From Ceratorhiza oryzae-sativae (lineage: Eukaryota > Basidiomycota > Agaricomycetes > Cantharellales > Ceratobasidiaceae): a DNA stretch of 31,726 nucleotides. A program made the position numbers and the translations under genes. The stretch lies in the NCBI GenBank assembly GCA_030998015.1, contig JARWMV010000163.1:1-31726 (forward strand), in the 5' to 3' direction. This document shows, in pieces, positions 8,170-16,578 of the stretch (position 1 is the stretch's first letter; each line of letters begins with the position of its first letter). The notes under the pieces are model-generated. The model saw only the letters and a list, made by a program, of their open reading frames with translations. It was not told the DNA's origin and did not search any database.

Positions 8170-8208
8170 CCGCCTCCTGGATCTCTAGAGATCCAGGGAG
8201 CGGAGTTA
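8170..8208. repeat. H hairpin
   Basis: CTCCTGGATCTC/GAGATCCAGG palindrome with a TCTAGA centre; recurs at about 12589-12622. Confidence 0.75.
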
Positions 8209-8655
8209 TCCTAACAAACGACTTCAATAAACATTTATGAGCTTGAAATTGGGCGAGATGTTGAGTCTTGGTTTAGGGATTCTCACGATGGACAATTGAA
8301 ATGTATCCATCGTTACGGAATTGTTCTTCGGGTAAAATTATTAGTCATTTTGGTGAAACACCATAAGAAGTTATACTTAATGGAGGAAATTCGGACCTAA
8401 AAAAGTTTAATTTTAATTAATACTTCCTATAAATTAATTCCAGCCTAAAATTTTATTTAACGCTTAATCTATGTTTTATAAACCGTCTTTGTTAAGCTTT
8501 TTAATTTAAATCAAATATTCACCCTAAAAAGAATAAAAGAGAAGGTAAGTAATTTTATCTATTTACCTATTTTACCATACTCCACTAACTACCCCATTTT
8601 GACGGCACGGTTGTTTTTGCGCTGTGGACTCCGACTAAAGTAGGCGTTTCTACTG

Positions 8656-8752
8656 ACCCCCAAACATGTGCAGCTACGCTGCATTGTTTGGTGGGCAGCA
8701 ACCCATTTCCACTGGGCCCCCCCCCAATGACTTACAGCATGTTGGGGGGGGT
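8656..8752. repeat. D element in the HEG2 leader
   Basis: ACCCCCAAACATGTGCAGC...GGGGGGGT. The left hexamer is CTACTG, but the right flank does not match, so one end has probably been rearranged. Confidence 0.7.
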
Positions 8753-8762
8753 AGAGGATGTG

Positions 8763-8934
8763 CCGCGCGCGTTAGTTGCTGGTGGGACTTGTCCCACCAA
8801 CCAACGTAAGCAATCGCAACCGTTTGCGATTGCTAGTGCGCGGAATAATATCGATATTTAGCCGCCGGCTGAAAATGACGAGTGGTCGTCATTTTCTACG
8901 AGGGAATCTTTCAGATTCCCTCTAACGCCGGCGG
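8763..8934 (-). repeat. DCE copy 9 (most diverged full copy)
   Basis: Reverse orientation. Substitutions are in loops and linkers (CGTAAG, CGGAATAATA, GACGAGTGGTCGTC, TTTCAGATT), leaving stems paired. The TTTCA loop is shared with the deletion relic at 6606-6652. Confidence 0.95.
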
Positions 8935-8948
8935 GAGATCACTCTCTG

Positions 8949-9330
8949 ACACTCGAGAATGCATGTAGATTTGGCGTCCCATCAATGGGACACCAAATCA
9001 TGCACTCTCGGCCGCGCCGGCCGCGCTGGGGACGCCCGAAATGCGATTTCCAAAAACACCCCCAAACATGTGCAGCTACGCTGCATTGTTTGGGGGTGGT
9101 TTTGGGCCCTAGTGCCCCCCAAACATGTGCAGCTACGCTGCATTGTTTGGGGGGCATCCACCCCCCAAATGAAGCAATTACGGGGCCTCTAAAATAGCTT
9201 TGCTATTTTAAGTGGCCCCTAATTGCATCATTGGGGGTCTACGGGCACAAGGATTCCTATGGAATCCTTCCATGCAAGATTTATAAAATCTTGCTGGACC
9301 GAAACCATTCGGGCGGTCCCAACGCGACGG
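8949..9330 (-). repeat. Y element split by the 153-bp repeat and J hairpin
   Basis: CATTCTCGAG-type arm at 8949 and CGGGCGGTCCCAACGCGACGG end at 9310-9330 match a reverse copy of the element at 3690-3832, with later insertions between. Confidence 0.7.
9095..9247 (+). repeat. 153-bp direct repeat, copy 1 of 3
   Basis: D-derived composite beginning GGTGGTTTTGGGCCCTAG and ending GGGGGTCTACGGGCA, with an inner CTAAAATAGC/GCTATTTTAAG hairpin. Copies of identical length lie at 22058-22210 and 27959-28111. Confidence 0.92.
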
Positions 9331-9618
9331 TATGATATACCTTTAATATGTTAGTCTTATAATATGTATTTATTTTAACAATGTTTTATTTAATATCTTC
9401 TCTTCGAATATTTCTTTTTTTAATTCTACTTTGTGCCACGGCATTTTTATTCTATATGGATTGTATTCAGTCAATTGGATTTGAAATGGCTATCTTTAGT
9501 GGACTATTATTTAGTTCTGCAGTTCCCATTAACCCCGCTGATGATAAACGCCACCGCTTAACTAATAAGGAAAAAGAACAATTTACTCTTTCTCAAAAAC
9601 TAACAGAAATTGCCGTTG

Positions 9619-9712
9619 ACCCCCCAAACTGATGCAGCTATGCTGCATTGTTTGGGGGGGTAATGGCACTCCCAATACGCTGGCCCGTAGGGCTTGGTAA
9701 CGCATTGGGAGG
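9619..9712 (+). mobile_element. D element in HEG2, TSD CCGTTG
   Basis: ACCCCCC...GGGAGG flanked by CCGTTG at 9613-9618 and 9713-9718. Excision restores EIAVGLILGD. Confidence 0.9.
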
Positions 9713-9931
9713 CCGTTGGGCTTATTCTAGGCGATCTTAATATTGAGAAACAAAAAGGTGGTGTCAATGCACGATTACGGTTTGAACAAGGAGTTATTCA
9801 CAAAGAATATTTGTTCCACCTTTATTCTATATTTCAAGAATATTGTTCTCAAGTTCCAATGATACAGACACATAATCCTCTATCAAACAATAAAACAGGG
9901 AAAATACATTATAGTATAAGATTCAAAACTC

Positions 9932-10103
9932 CCGCCGGCGTTAGAGGGAATCCTAAAGATTCCCTCGTAGAAAATGACGACCGTTCGTCATTTTCAGCCG
10001 GCGGCTAAATATCGATATTATACCGCGCACTAGCAATCGCAAACGGTTGCGATTGCTCACGTTGGTTGGTGGGACAAGTCCCACCAGCAACTAACGCGCG
10101 CGG
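9932..10103 (+). repeat. DCE copy 10
   Basis: In HEG2 between RFKT and PCFNEL, with about three expected codons missing. One substitution (TACCGCGC for TGCCGCGC). Confidence 0.97.
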
Positions 10104-10205
10104 ACCTTGTTTTAATGAGCTTTACAATCTATTTTACCTTGATGGTAAAAAAATAGTTCCATTAATTATTGCAGAATTATTAACGCCACTAGGATTAGCC
10201 TACTG

Positions 10206-10322
10206 CCCCCCAAACATGTGCAGCTACGCTGCATTGTTTGAGGGGCATCCGCCCCCCAATAAGGTAATGGCCCCCCCCAATACGTTTGTGACGCATTGGG
10301 AGGCCATTGCCTTGTTGGGGGT
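10206..10322 (+). mobile_element. D element in HEG2, TSD CTACTG
   Basis: CCCCCCAAACATG...TTGGGGGT flanked by CTACTG at 10200-10205 and 10323-10328. Excision restores LAYWICDDGS. The element itself contains two successive palindromic units. Confidence 0.9.
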
Positions 10323-10546
10323 CTACTGGATTTGTGATGATGGTTCTTTTTGTAGAACTTACCATGTAGTAATATTAAATACTCAAGGTTTCACAAAGGA
10401 AGAAGTTGAACTTTTAGCCAAAACTCTGAATGAGAAATGGGATCTCAAATGCACTATTAACAAAGACGGTAACGGTTACATAATACGAATTCCAAAAAAA
10501 TCATTACCTATTTTACATTCCTTATTAGGATCCACAATGCCAACTA

Positions 10547-10688
10547 CCCTCCGCGCTCTTTGATCGCCCGCAGGGCGGCCTAAGCGCGGAGGGCTCCACT
10601 AATCGATGATTTGCGAAGGCAAATCTACACCCTGCCTAGAGAACTGCGCTTTAGCGCACGTCTTGGCAGGGGTATCGATTAGCGGGGT
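10547..10688 (-). repeat. B element in HEG2
   Basis: Full 142-bp reverse copy near the HEG2 C-terminus. A remnant occupies the matching place in HEG1 at 3899-3943. Confidence 0.9.
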
Positions 10689-10697
10689 GATGCTTCA

Positions 10698-10926
10698 AAC
10701 CCCCGCTTAGGGTCAACCAGCATTGTATTTATATATAAATACATGCTGTTGACCCGAGGGGTTTGGTTATCGAGGCCGCGTTCGCGGCGAGGTATTGCGA
10801 GGTACCCTGGAACTTTCAGTTCCAGGGTACCTCGGAATCAGACGCCGCGCGCACGCCAGGGCCGACTTGGCTTGATTATTGACCTTAAGGTCAATATGAG
10901 CCAAGGCGTTCGCAGGCGTGCACGGG
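10698..10926 (+). mobile_element. C element (long form) in HEG2, left TSD TTCA
   Basis: Nearly identical to 3952-4180 including the flanking GATGCTTCA. The right TTCA is missing because DCE copy 11 has replaced it. Confidence 0.85.
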
Positions 10927-10928
10927 TC

Positions 10929-11100
10929 CCGCCGGCGTTAGAGGGAATCCTAAAGATTCCCTCGTAGAAAATGACGACCGTTCGTCATTTTCAGCCGGCG
11001 GCTAAATATCGATATTATGCCGCGCACTAGCAATCGCAAACGGTTGCGATTGCTCACGTTGGTTGGTGGGACAAGTCCCACCAGCAACTAACGCGCGCGG
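10929..11100 (+). repeat. DCE copy 11
   Basis: Inserted at the CACGGGT end of a C element. Against the empty counterpart at 4175-4200, 11 bases (TCATAAGATAG) are replaced by C plus the element. Confidence 0.97.
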
Positions 11101-11164
11101 GTCTTTAAACCTGTTTTCTAGCACTCTTCGAATAAGTTGGTCTAGTAAGACCAACTAACGTTCG

Positions 11165-11533
11165 TTGGGGCCCTCGCCAGGCTCGCCTGTGGTCCCTGTT
11201 GACTGGGCAGGGAAGAGTCTAGCTTGGCTAAGCCAAGTCAAGGGTAAAGAATATTGGCTTGATAATATTCAATCTTGGTTTAAATCCCGAGCAAATGATA
11301 CTAAATCAGGCGAAAATAATATTCAGGCGGTTTTTGGACGAGGGCCATTAAAAGGGAGTATCGTAGCTTGGAAATGTGTCTTTCCTAGTGAATTTAATAT
11401 AAAATCTCGACAGTTTGGTTTTACAAATGAATTTGAATCATTACAAGCACTTAAACAGGCTATTGAATATCGAGATATTTCTTTAAAATGCTACATAGAT
11501 TCTCTGCTGAATAGCGAAAATGGCGTTAAATAA
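11165..11533 (+). CDS. Unassigned ORF at cob intron 3' end
   Basis: A 122-codon frame whose first 25 codons are palindromic GC sequence. The likely native part starts around the YWLDNIQSWFKSRAND residues. It is polar and of mixed composition, with GRGPLKGSIVAWKCVFPSEF, then QFGFTNEFESLQALKQAIEY and C-terminal KCYIDSLL. No LAGLIDADG or GIY-YIG motif is visible. It ends 26 bases before cob exon D. It may be the tail of an endonuclease or maturase whose front was displaced by the HEG2 module; I do not recognise it. Confidence 0.45.
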   Translation: MGPSPGSPVVPVDWAGKSLAWLSQVKGKEYWLDNIQSWFKSRANDTKSGENNIQAVFGRGPLKGSIVAWKCVFPSEFNIKSRQFGFTNEFESLQALKQAIEYRDISLKCYIDSLLNSENGVK

Positions 11534-11559
11534 AATCCGTTACAAAGTAGCTTCATACG

Positions 11560-11848
11560 GCTAGGAGTTATAGCTATGTTTGCTTCATTGTTAATACTAT
11601 TAATAATGCCAATCGTTGACACATCTAGAATTAGAGGTAACCAATTCAGACCAATAATGAAATTCTTCTTCTGGGTATTTGTGGCTGACTTCTTCATCCT
11701 AATGTGGATTGGAAGTCAACACCCAAACTCACCATTTGTGGAAGTAGGACAAGTAGCTACAGCATTGTACTTTGCTTGGTTTGTAATTATTGTTCCGGCT
11801 GTTGGTATAATCGAAAACACTCTAATGGACCTTGCTTTAGAAGGTTAA
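11560..11848 (+). CDS. cob: Apocytochrome b, last exon D
   Basis: Completes the split Leu codon, then encodes LGVIAMFASLLILLIMPIVD, the conserved RIRGNQFRPI segment, a helix FFFWVFVADFFILMWIG, SPFVEVGQVATALYF, and the C-terminal helix ending IENTLMDLALEG before TAA at 11846-11848. These are the last transmembrane helices of cytochrome b. The SQHPNSPF and DTSRIRG residues are what suggest a basidiomycete. All Trp codons are TGG. A diverged duplicate of the last 15 codons lies near 14700. Confidence 0.96.
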
Positions 11849-12171
11849 AGTTATCAATAGTAAATGCCTTTCTGTTTCCCTCAACACGGGACTAGTAAGA
11901 TCCAGGCAGTGGTTATATTTTTGGATAAAAATTGAAAAATGAAACTTTCAACCCCTCCTTCACTCTAAGGCAAATTCATGTTTTGTCACGCGGCGGCCTA
12001 TGATCTGGCCGCGCCTAAAGGCGCGATCAGAGAGCGTTGGATCTAAGAAGTCCCCTTAACCATGGAAAATTTCTAAAAGAAGAGGTTTTTCTTTTTAACA
12101 TGGAATAAAAATGTGAAATAGTTGCACATCACGTATGTGCAACTACTTCAGCCAGCATTGTATTTATATGT
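11849..12171. other. Intergenic AT-rich stretch with repeats
   Basis: No gene seen. AAATGAAACTTTCAACCCCT near 11937 recurs near 15385. A degraded GCGGCCTATGATC/GGCGCGATCAGAG hairpin lies at 11990-12040. TTGCACATCACGTATGTGCAA is at 12122-12142. Confidence 0.5.
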
Positions 12172-12265
12172 ACCCCGCTAATCGATGATTTGCCTTCGCA
12201 AATCATCGATTAGTTGAGCCCTCCGCGCTTAGGCCGCCCTGCGGGCGATCAAAGAGCGCGGAGGG
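12172..12265 (+). repeat. B element lacking the Z hairpin
   Basis: Both ends present (ACCCCGC and GCGGAGGG), but the arm closes directly as GATTTGCCTTCGCAAATC. Confidence 0.85.
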
Positions 12266-12274
12266 TTTATATAC

Positions 12275-12446
12275 CCGCGCGCGTTAGTTGCTGGTGGGAC
12301 TTGTCCCACCAACCAACGTGAGCAATCGCAACCGTTTGCGATTGCTAGTGCGCGGCATAATATCGATATTTAGCCGCCGGCTGAAAATGACGAACGGTCG
12401 TCATTTTCTACGAGGGAATCTTTAGGATTCCCTCTAACGCCGGCGG
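12275..12446 (-). repeat. DCE copy 12
   Basis: Full reverse copy in the intergenic region after cob. Confidence 0.97.
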
Positions 12447-12455
12447 ACATGCTGC

Positions 12456-12581
12456 CCTTGAGGAAATAATCATGCTTGCATGATTTAACTCAAGCTTCGG
12501 ATCCGTCTGTGTACGGCTTAAGCCGCACACAGACGTCTCCTCTACAAGCGTGAAGTTGTTGCACGTACGTGCAACAATTTA
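12456..12581. repeat. F element, copy 1
   Basis: Hairpins CATGCTTGCATG, GTCTGTGTACGGCTTAAGCC/CGCACACAGAC and TTGCACGTACGTGCAA in a fixed order. Relatives are at 16459, 17055, 20323, 21463 and 29476. Confidence 0.85.
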
Positions 12582-12584
12582 AGC

Positions 12585-12680
12585 TCCGCTCCCTGGATCT
12601 CTAGAGATCCAGGAGGCGGGGTATTGCGAGGTAGCCTGGACCCCCGAGGTTCCAGGCTACCTCGGAATCAAAGTCCTTAC
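12585..12680. repeat. H hairpin plus K hairpin
   Basis: CTCCCTGGATCTC/GAGATCCAGGAG followed by GAGGTAGCCTGGA/TCCAGGCTACCTC. The K hairpin resembles the extra hairpin found inside long DCE copies. Confidence 0.75.
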
Positions 12681-12967
12681 TGCCGCGGGCTATTAACCCT
12701 GGGCATAGAAATGTTGTTGCCATTTCTTAGCCTTAAATCATCTAGGCAGATATTTCTGCCGAGAAGGATTTTCCTGGTACTTAACACCGTGTTACCGTAT
12801 CTTATCCTTTACATGAAAATTGAAGCCCGTAGGGCCCAAAACCACCGTGAAGGTGTTTTTTGGAAACATCTTAAATCAAACTTACGTATTTAGCCCTAAA
12901 CAGGCTGGAACTGGAAGTTGGGGACTTATAATTTGGTTATTTTACTTCATAGCCATTCTAGCAATGG

Positions 12968-13061
12968 CCTCCCAATGCGTTACCAAGCCTGTAAGGCCAG
13001 CGTATTGGGAGAGCCATTACCCCCCCAAACAATGCAGCATAGCTGCATCAGTTTGGGGGGT
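12968..13061 (-). mobile_element. D element in HEG6, TSD CAATGG
   Basis: CCTCCC...GGGGGGT flanked by CAATGG at 12962-12967 and 13062-13067. Excision restores AILAMAIFVLY across a hydrophobic segment. Confidence 0.9.
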
Positions 13062-13098
13062 CAATGGCAATTTTTGTACTTTACACGAAGTCTATCAT

Positions 13099-13346
13099 AC
13101 CCCCGCTTAGGGTCAACCAGCATTGTATTTATATATAAATACATGCTGTTGACCCGAGGGGTAATGGATATCGAGGCCGCGTTCGCGGCGAGGTATTGCG
13201 AGGTACCCTGGAACTTTAAGTTCCAGGGTACCTCGGAATCAGACGCCGCGCGCACGCCAGGGCCGCCTTGGCTTACATTGACCTTAAGGTCAATATGAGC
13301 CAAGCTTGCTTGGCTTAAGCCAAGGCGTTCGCAGGCGTGCACGGGT
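13099..13346 (+). mobile_element. C element (long form) in HEG6, TSD TCAT
   Basis: Flanked by TCAT at 13095-13098 and 13347-13350. Excision restores an open frame into IFDVSNHVF. Confidence 0.87.
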
Positions 13347-13478
13347 CATATTTGACGTAAGTAATCATGTATTTTGTCTACTTTCCCTTTCTTCTATAGT
13401 GCCTATTAAATCATCTGAAGAGAAAAGAACTAGATCTGTGCTGTTAAGCAAGGAAGAAAGACCCCAAATCACTTTACC

Positions 13479-13612
13479 TCCCTCCGCGCTTAGATCGCGC
13501 CAGAGGCGCGGCCCACGCGCGGAGAGCCGTCTCCAAATTCCCGCCGGGATAATTGACGGAAGTTGATCTGGTCAGACCAACTGACTTTTTTGCAGACGTC
13601 AATTTCCCGTCG
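13479..13612. repeat. Palindrome cluster with G hairpin
   Basis: A degraded B-type stem (CTCCGCGCTTAGATCGCGCC...) is followed by ATTGACG...CGTCAAT closing GTTGATCTGGTCAGACCAAC. The G hairpin recurs at 30729-30785. Confidence 0.75.
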
Positions 13613-13763
13613 GGGCGTAGGGGAGTGAATTGAAATATATTTTAATTGGTCTCTGCCTGGGCGATTTATATATTCAGAAACAATATGCAAATGCAAGATT
13701 ATTTTTTGTTCAAGGGGCTCCTAACAGAGAATATCTTGAACATTTGTATAAATTATTCAGTAG

Positions 13764-13925
13764 ACCCCCAATGATTGCAATGCGCGCCACAAAACTTGTG
13801 GCGCCATTGACCCCCCAAACTGCCATTCCTTGACAATTCCTTAGGAAATGTCAAGGATTGATGTTGGTAATGGCCCCCCCCAATACGTTTGTGACGCATT
13901 GGGAGGCCATTGCCTTATTGGGGGT
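13764..13925 (+). mobile_element. D element in HEG6, near-TSD CAGTAG/CACTAG
   Basis: ACCCCCAATG...TTGGGGGT. Flanking hexamers at 13758-13763 and 13926-13931 differ at one base. Excision restores KLFSSYCN. A GACAATTCCTTAGGAAATGTC hairpin is nested inside. Confidence 0.83.
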
Positions 13926-14120
13926 CACTAGTTATTGTAACCTGGAACCTAAAACAACTAAAACCGGGCCCCACAAAGTAACTGGTGCTGAATATAGTTC
14001 TAGCTTGAGGCGGAGCTGCGATCGTAGGCGGGCACGGGTCAGGTTTAACACCCTTTCCTTGCCTTGCTTTAATATATTCTTTGAATTGTTCTATATCGAT
14101 GGAAAAAAAGTAGTTCCTGC

Positions 14121-14292
14121 CCGCCGGCGTTAGAGGGAATCCTAAAGATTCCCTCGTAGAAAATGACGACCGTTCGTCATTTTCAGCCGGCGGCTAAATA
14201 TCGATATTATGCCGCGCACTAGCAATCGCAAACGGTTGCGATTGCTCACGTTGGTTGGTGGGACAAGTCCCACCAGCAACTAACGCGCGCGG
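14121..14292 (+). repeat. DCE copy 13
   Basis: In HEG6 between KKVVPA and NLLTPLG; about 9 bases encoding the expected S/A-I-I-E residues are absent. Confidence 0.97.
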
Positions 14293-14514
14293 GAATCTTT
14301 TAACTCCCTTAGGCTTAGCTTATTGGCAAAAAGTCAGGCTTTTTGCAGATGATGGGACAAGAAATAAACAGTGTCGATATGTTGAATTATGTACTCATTC
14401 CTTTACATTGAATGAAGTTGAGTTGTTAATCAATGCTTTAAACTCTAAGTGGGGCTTAAAATGCTATAAATCCAAAAGAGGTGATTCTCATACAATTAGA
14501 ATCCCTGCTTACTC

Positions 14515-14635
14515 GCCCCCCGTGGTGGTGAGGACCGTCGCTTCGCTCTGGCCCATCCACCACGGGAGGCGCCTGATTCCGTCGGAATCAGAGTCCTCAG
14601 CGCTTAGGCCGCGCCTAAAGGCGCGATCAGAGAGT
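14515..14635. repeat. Palindrome cluster ending HEG6
   Basis: CCCCCCGTGGTGG/CCACCACGGGAGG, then CTGATTCCGTCGGAATCAG, then CTCAGCGCTTAGGCCGCGCC/GGCGCGATCAGAGAG. They replace the end of the HEG. Confidence 0.75.
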
Positions 14636-14699
14636 TGGAAATAGGAATGTAACATCAATTCAATAAACCCGTTATTAACCTTCTTCCTGGGGAGTAACA

Positions 14700-14750
14700 G
14701 GTGTAATCGAAAATACTTTAATGGATCTTGCTTTAGAAAACCCAAATTCA
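14700..14750 (+). pseudogene. Duplicate of the cob 3' end
   Basis: Encodes GVIENTLMDLALENPNS, matching cob exon D (GIIENTLMDLALEG) with one conservative change and three synonymous third-base differences (AAT/AAC, GAT/GAC) or codon switches (TTA/CTA). The bases before it do not match cob. It is probably a displaced or foreign cob 3' end. It is cut on the right by a C element. Confidence 0.78.
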
Positions 14751-14751
14751 T

Positions 14752-14899
14752 ACCCCCGCTTAGGGTCAACCAGCATTGTATTTATATATAAATACATGCT
14801 GTTGACCCGAGGGGTAATCTTGGCTTGATTATTGACCTTAAGGTCAATATGAGCCAAGCTTGCTTGGCTTAAGCCAAGGCGTTCGCAGGCGTGCACGGG
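14752..14899 (+). repeat. C element (shortened long form), left TSD TCAT
   Basis: TCAT precedes at 14748-14751. The middle GAGGTACC section is missing and DCE copy 14 abuts the right end, so no right duplicate remains. Confidence 0.83.
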
Positions 14900-14901
14900 T
14901 C

Positions 14902-15123
14902 CCGCCGGCGTTAGAGGGAATCCTCAGATGAGGTAGCCTTGACCATGAGTCTCATGGTCCAGGCTACCTCCCATAAAGATTCCCTCGTAGAAAATGACGA
15001 CCGTTCGTCATTTTCAGCCGGCGGCTAAATATCGATATTATGCCGCGCACTAGCAATCGCAAACGGTTGCGATTGCTCACGTTGGTTGGTGGGACAAGTC
15101 CCACCAGCAACTAACGCGCGCGG
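14902..15123 (+). repeat. DCE copy 14 (222 bp)
   Basis: Abuts the CACGGGT end of a C element, as copies 11, 20, 22 and 25 do. Confidence 0.97.
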
Positions 15124-15465
15124 AGGTAAAAACAAAATAAAGTTCTGGCATCCGCCCTGTTGGGTAGGATGCAGGTCCAGCAAGATTTTATAAATCTTGC
15201 ATGGAAGAACGCCTAATTTCCCATGGGCTTCCGGATGGAGCTTAATCTCCATCCTGGAAGACGTACATTCGAGGAGCCCGATTTACCCTCAAGCTAAATC
15301 GGATCTAAGCGAAGTCGGGTAATTTTTAATGTCAAGAACAATAGTCCAAAATTCAATTTGTGGGCAGCCGCATAGCGCGCTGCAAAAATGAAACTTTCAA
15401 CCCCTTTGTGGAAGACCTATTTGCCATCCCGCCGAGGTAGGATCGAGTTTGACGTACTCTTCCCG
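15124..15465. other. Intergenic stretch without gene
   Basis: Contains a J hairpin (GTCCAGCAAGATTTTATAAATCTTGC near 15175) and CCGATTTACCC/TAAATCGGA arms near 15278-15304. Otherwise nothing recognisable. Confidence 0.5.
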
Positions 15466-15488
15466 TCCTCGCCCCTACAAATTGATGT

Positions 15489-15710
15489 CCGCCGGCGTTA
15501 GAGGGAATCCTCAGATGAGGTAGCCTTGACCATGAGTCTCATGGTCCAGGCTACCTCCCATAAAGATTCCCTCGTAGAAAATGACGACCGTTCGTCATTT
15601 TCAGCCGGCGGCTAAATATCGATATTATGCCGCGCACTAGCAATCGCAAACGGTTGCGATTGCTCACGTTGGTTGGTGGGACAAGTCCCACCAGCAACTA
15701 ACGCGCGCGG
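15489..15710 (+). repeat. DCE copy 15 (222 bp)
   Basis: Part of the 462-bp repeat. The inverted repeat copy has the 172-bp form at this position. Confidence 0.97.
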
Positions 15711-15726
15711 GCCTACGCAAAGCATC

Positions 15727-15868
15727 ACCCCGCTAATCGATACCCCTGCCAAGACGTGCGCTAAAGCGCAGTTCTCTAGGCAGGGTGTAGATTTGCCTTC
15801 GCAAATCATCGATTAGTTGAGCCCTCCGCGCTTAGGCCGCCCTGCGGGCGATCAAAGAGCGCGGAGGG
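15727..15868 (+). repeat. B element in the 462-bp repeat
   Basis: Full 142-bp copy. Its GTTGAGCCC spacing variant marks the copies inside the 462-bp repeats. Confidence 0.9.
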
Positions 15869-15927
15869 ATTTGTAAGGAGCGTTCAGCGCTTAGGCCGCG
15901 CCTAAAGGCGCGATCAAAGAGCGTTAG

Positions 15928-16156
15928 GCGTTCACTGCTCGGTCATCGAAGCTGTCCGGCAGGGACACACCCAAACTGAAAGGGGAGAGATTAGGGAGGC
16001 AAGATCGAAGTCGTCAGGGATAAGCCCCGCACACTACGGCCTCCTTCCGTGTGCAGGAACTATGATGCCAGTGTCAGGGTAAATGAGCATAGGAATGGGG
16101 CAGTGTTAAGGATGCCATATTATGCTAGTCCGTTTTAATTAAAAGAGATAAATACA
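15928..16156. other. Intergenic stretch without gene
   Basis: Moderately GC-rich. Its part at 16060-16115 resembles 31548-31608 (ATGCC.CTGTGTC.GG and CATAGG.ATGGGGC.GTG). I see no rRNA or tRNA fold in it. Confidence 0.45.
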
Positions 16157-16181
16157 TCCCCTGCGGCCCTAGATCTGCTCC

Positions 16182-16353
16182 CCGCCGGCGTTAGAGGGAA
16201 TCCTAAAGATTCCCTCGTAGAAAATGACGACCGTTCGTCATTTTCAGCCGGCGGCTAAATATCGATATTATGCCGCGCACTAGCAATCGCAAACGGTTGC
16301 GATTGCTCACGTTGGTTGGTGGGACAAGTCCCACCAGCAACTAACGCGCGCGG
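16182..16353 (+). repeat. DCE copy 16
   Basis: Flanks GCTCC and GGAGC extend the stem outside the element. Confidence 0.97.
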
Positions 16354-16364
16354 GGAGCGGGCCG

Positions 16365-16400
16365 GGGGAAAACCCAAGGGAAAACCCAAGGGAAAATCAA
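16365..16400 (+). repeat. 12-bp tandem repeat
   Basis: GGGAAAACCCAA is repeated twice plus a partial unit; absent from the partner copy of the larger repeat. Confidence 0.8.
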
Positions 16401-16458
16401 TATTTCTCCGGGCCTGCGGTCAATGAAAAGCTACCCTAACCCTGTCGAAGAGTATTCA

Positions 16459-16547
16459 CCCTCAAGCTTCGGAGCCGTCTGTGTACGGCTTAAGCCGCAC
16501 ACAGACGTCTCCTCTACAAGCGTGAAATTGTTGCACGTACGTGCAAC
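16459..16547. repeat. F element, copy 2
   Basis: AAGCTTCGGAGCCGTC to GTGCAACAAC. Identical in order to the copy at 17055. Confidence 0.85.
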
Positions 16548-16578
16548 AACCTAGGGGACGGGTCAGGAAAAATAGGGG

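Larger units (their letters stand above)
6454..8399 (+). pseudogene. HEG-B: LAGLIDADG endonuclease of cob intron, interrupted
   Basis: An open frame follows the core directly, with no ATG before the conserved part. Blocks are LPPNFNPEEFRLVANGFFQAEG (6681-6746), where GFFQAEG is the first LAGLIDADG motif, then INQNLSPQSLEFFLTLWYVL, LVIRLSSESWDTILN, FQKLSDIRRLTSNN and ALATHIVYDLSADGVNRKL. The second motif is IGFILGD at 8013-8033. It is interrupted by a mini-palindrome (6606), DCE copies 7 and 8 and two C elements. Excising the C element at 7846-8009 joins PSIFF exactly to IIGFILGD. After the second motif a B/C chimera replaces the expected continuation. A further open stretch at 8229-8399 (ELEIGRDVESWFRDSHDGQ) may be its tail. 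Confidence 0.8.
8524..9380 (+). promoter_or_regulatory. Conserved leader of HEG2, interrupted by palindromes
   Basis: Blocks shared with 17630-18130: CCATACTCCACTAACTA, CCCCATTTTGACGGC, TTTTTGCGCTGTGGA, CGACTAAAGTAGGCGTTTC, and finally TATGATATACCTTTAA with TTAGTCTTATAA (9331-9361) before the ATG. The middle of the leader is replaced by a D element, DCE copy 9, a Y element and the 153-bp repeat. Confidence 0.65.
9381..11108 (+). pseudogene. HEG2: LAGLIDADG_2 endonuclease with hydrophobic N-terminus, interrupted
   Basis: The ATG at 9381 follows the conserved leader. Residues 1-28 (MFYLISSLRIFLFLILLCAT...) are strongly hydrophobic, then LFSSAVPI, then a charged stretch to the first motif VGLILGD. 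PF03161 blocks follow: LRFEQGVIHKEYLFHLY, PCFNELYNLFY, GKKIVP, LLTPLGLAYW, CDDGSF, FTKEEVELLAKTLN and IIRIPKKSLPILHSLL. Inserts are D elements at 9619 and 10206 (both with exact 6-bp duplications), DCE copy 10, a B element at 10547, a C element at 10698 and DCE copy 11. Excising both D elements restores the conserved codons exactly. The last codons (GL-stop) survive at 11103-11108. Confidence 0.83.
6151..11559 (+). other. Group I intron in cob (NKL^LGV site)
   Basis: A 5.4-kb intron splits a Leu codon between NK and LGVIAMF. It contains its core at 6327-6450, HEG-B, the leader plus HEG2 module, an unassigned ORF and many palindromes. It ends in G at 11559. Confidence 0.85.
12847..14520 (+). 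pseudogene. HEG6: LAGLIDADG_2 endonuclease with membrane-like N-terminus, interrupted
   Basis: The N-terminal hydrophobic stretch (SWGLIIWLFYFIAILAM, then AIFVLY) is followed by LSSIVPIKS, the same layout as HEG2 and HEG3. After an interruption (13479-13612) come LIGLCLGDLYIQKQ, ARLFFVQGAPNREYLEHLY, LSLPCFNIFFELFYIDGKK, LLTPLGLAYW, FADDG, FTLNEVELLINALN and TIRIPAYSPP, then the end is lost to palindromes at about 14515. Inserts: D at 12968 (exact CAATGG duplication), C at 13099 (TCAT), D at 13764, a C-end fragment near 14008-14039, DCE copy 13, and a 15-nt in-frame micro-hairpin after YW. Excision of D and C keeps one frame. The start codon is unclear. Confidence 0.78.
15466..15927 (+). repeat. 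462-bp repeat, copy 1 of 3
   Basis: Runs from TCCTCGCCCCTACAAATTG through DCE copy 15, a B element and a TTCAGCGCTTAGGCCGCGCC hairpin to GAGCGTTAG. A direct copy lies at 26909-27370 and an inverted one at 31101-31517. Confidence 0.93.
16157..16578 (+). repeat. About 420-bp direct repeat, copy 1
   Basis: From TCCCCTGCGGCCCTAG through a DCE and an F element to AATAGGGG; copy 2 is 16748-17173. This copy has the short DCE plus extra GGGAAAACCCAA tandem units. Confidence 0.9.

Noticed and set aside
12624..12893. 89-codon ORF beginning MRGSLDPRGS
   Set aside because: It starts in a K hairpin and runs out of frame over the HEG6 N-terminal region.
15612..15809. 65-codon minus-strand ORFs repeated at 15612-15809, 27055-27252 and 31215-31412 (+)
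   Set aside because: They lie entirely in DCE and B palindromes, and identical proteins appear only because the repeats are identical. No conserved protein feature.
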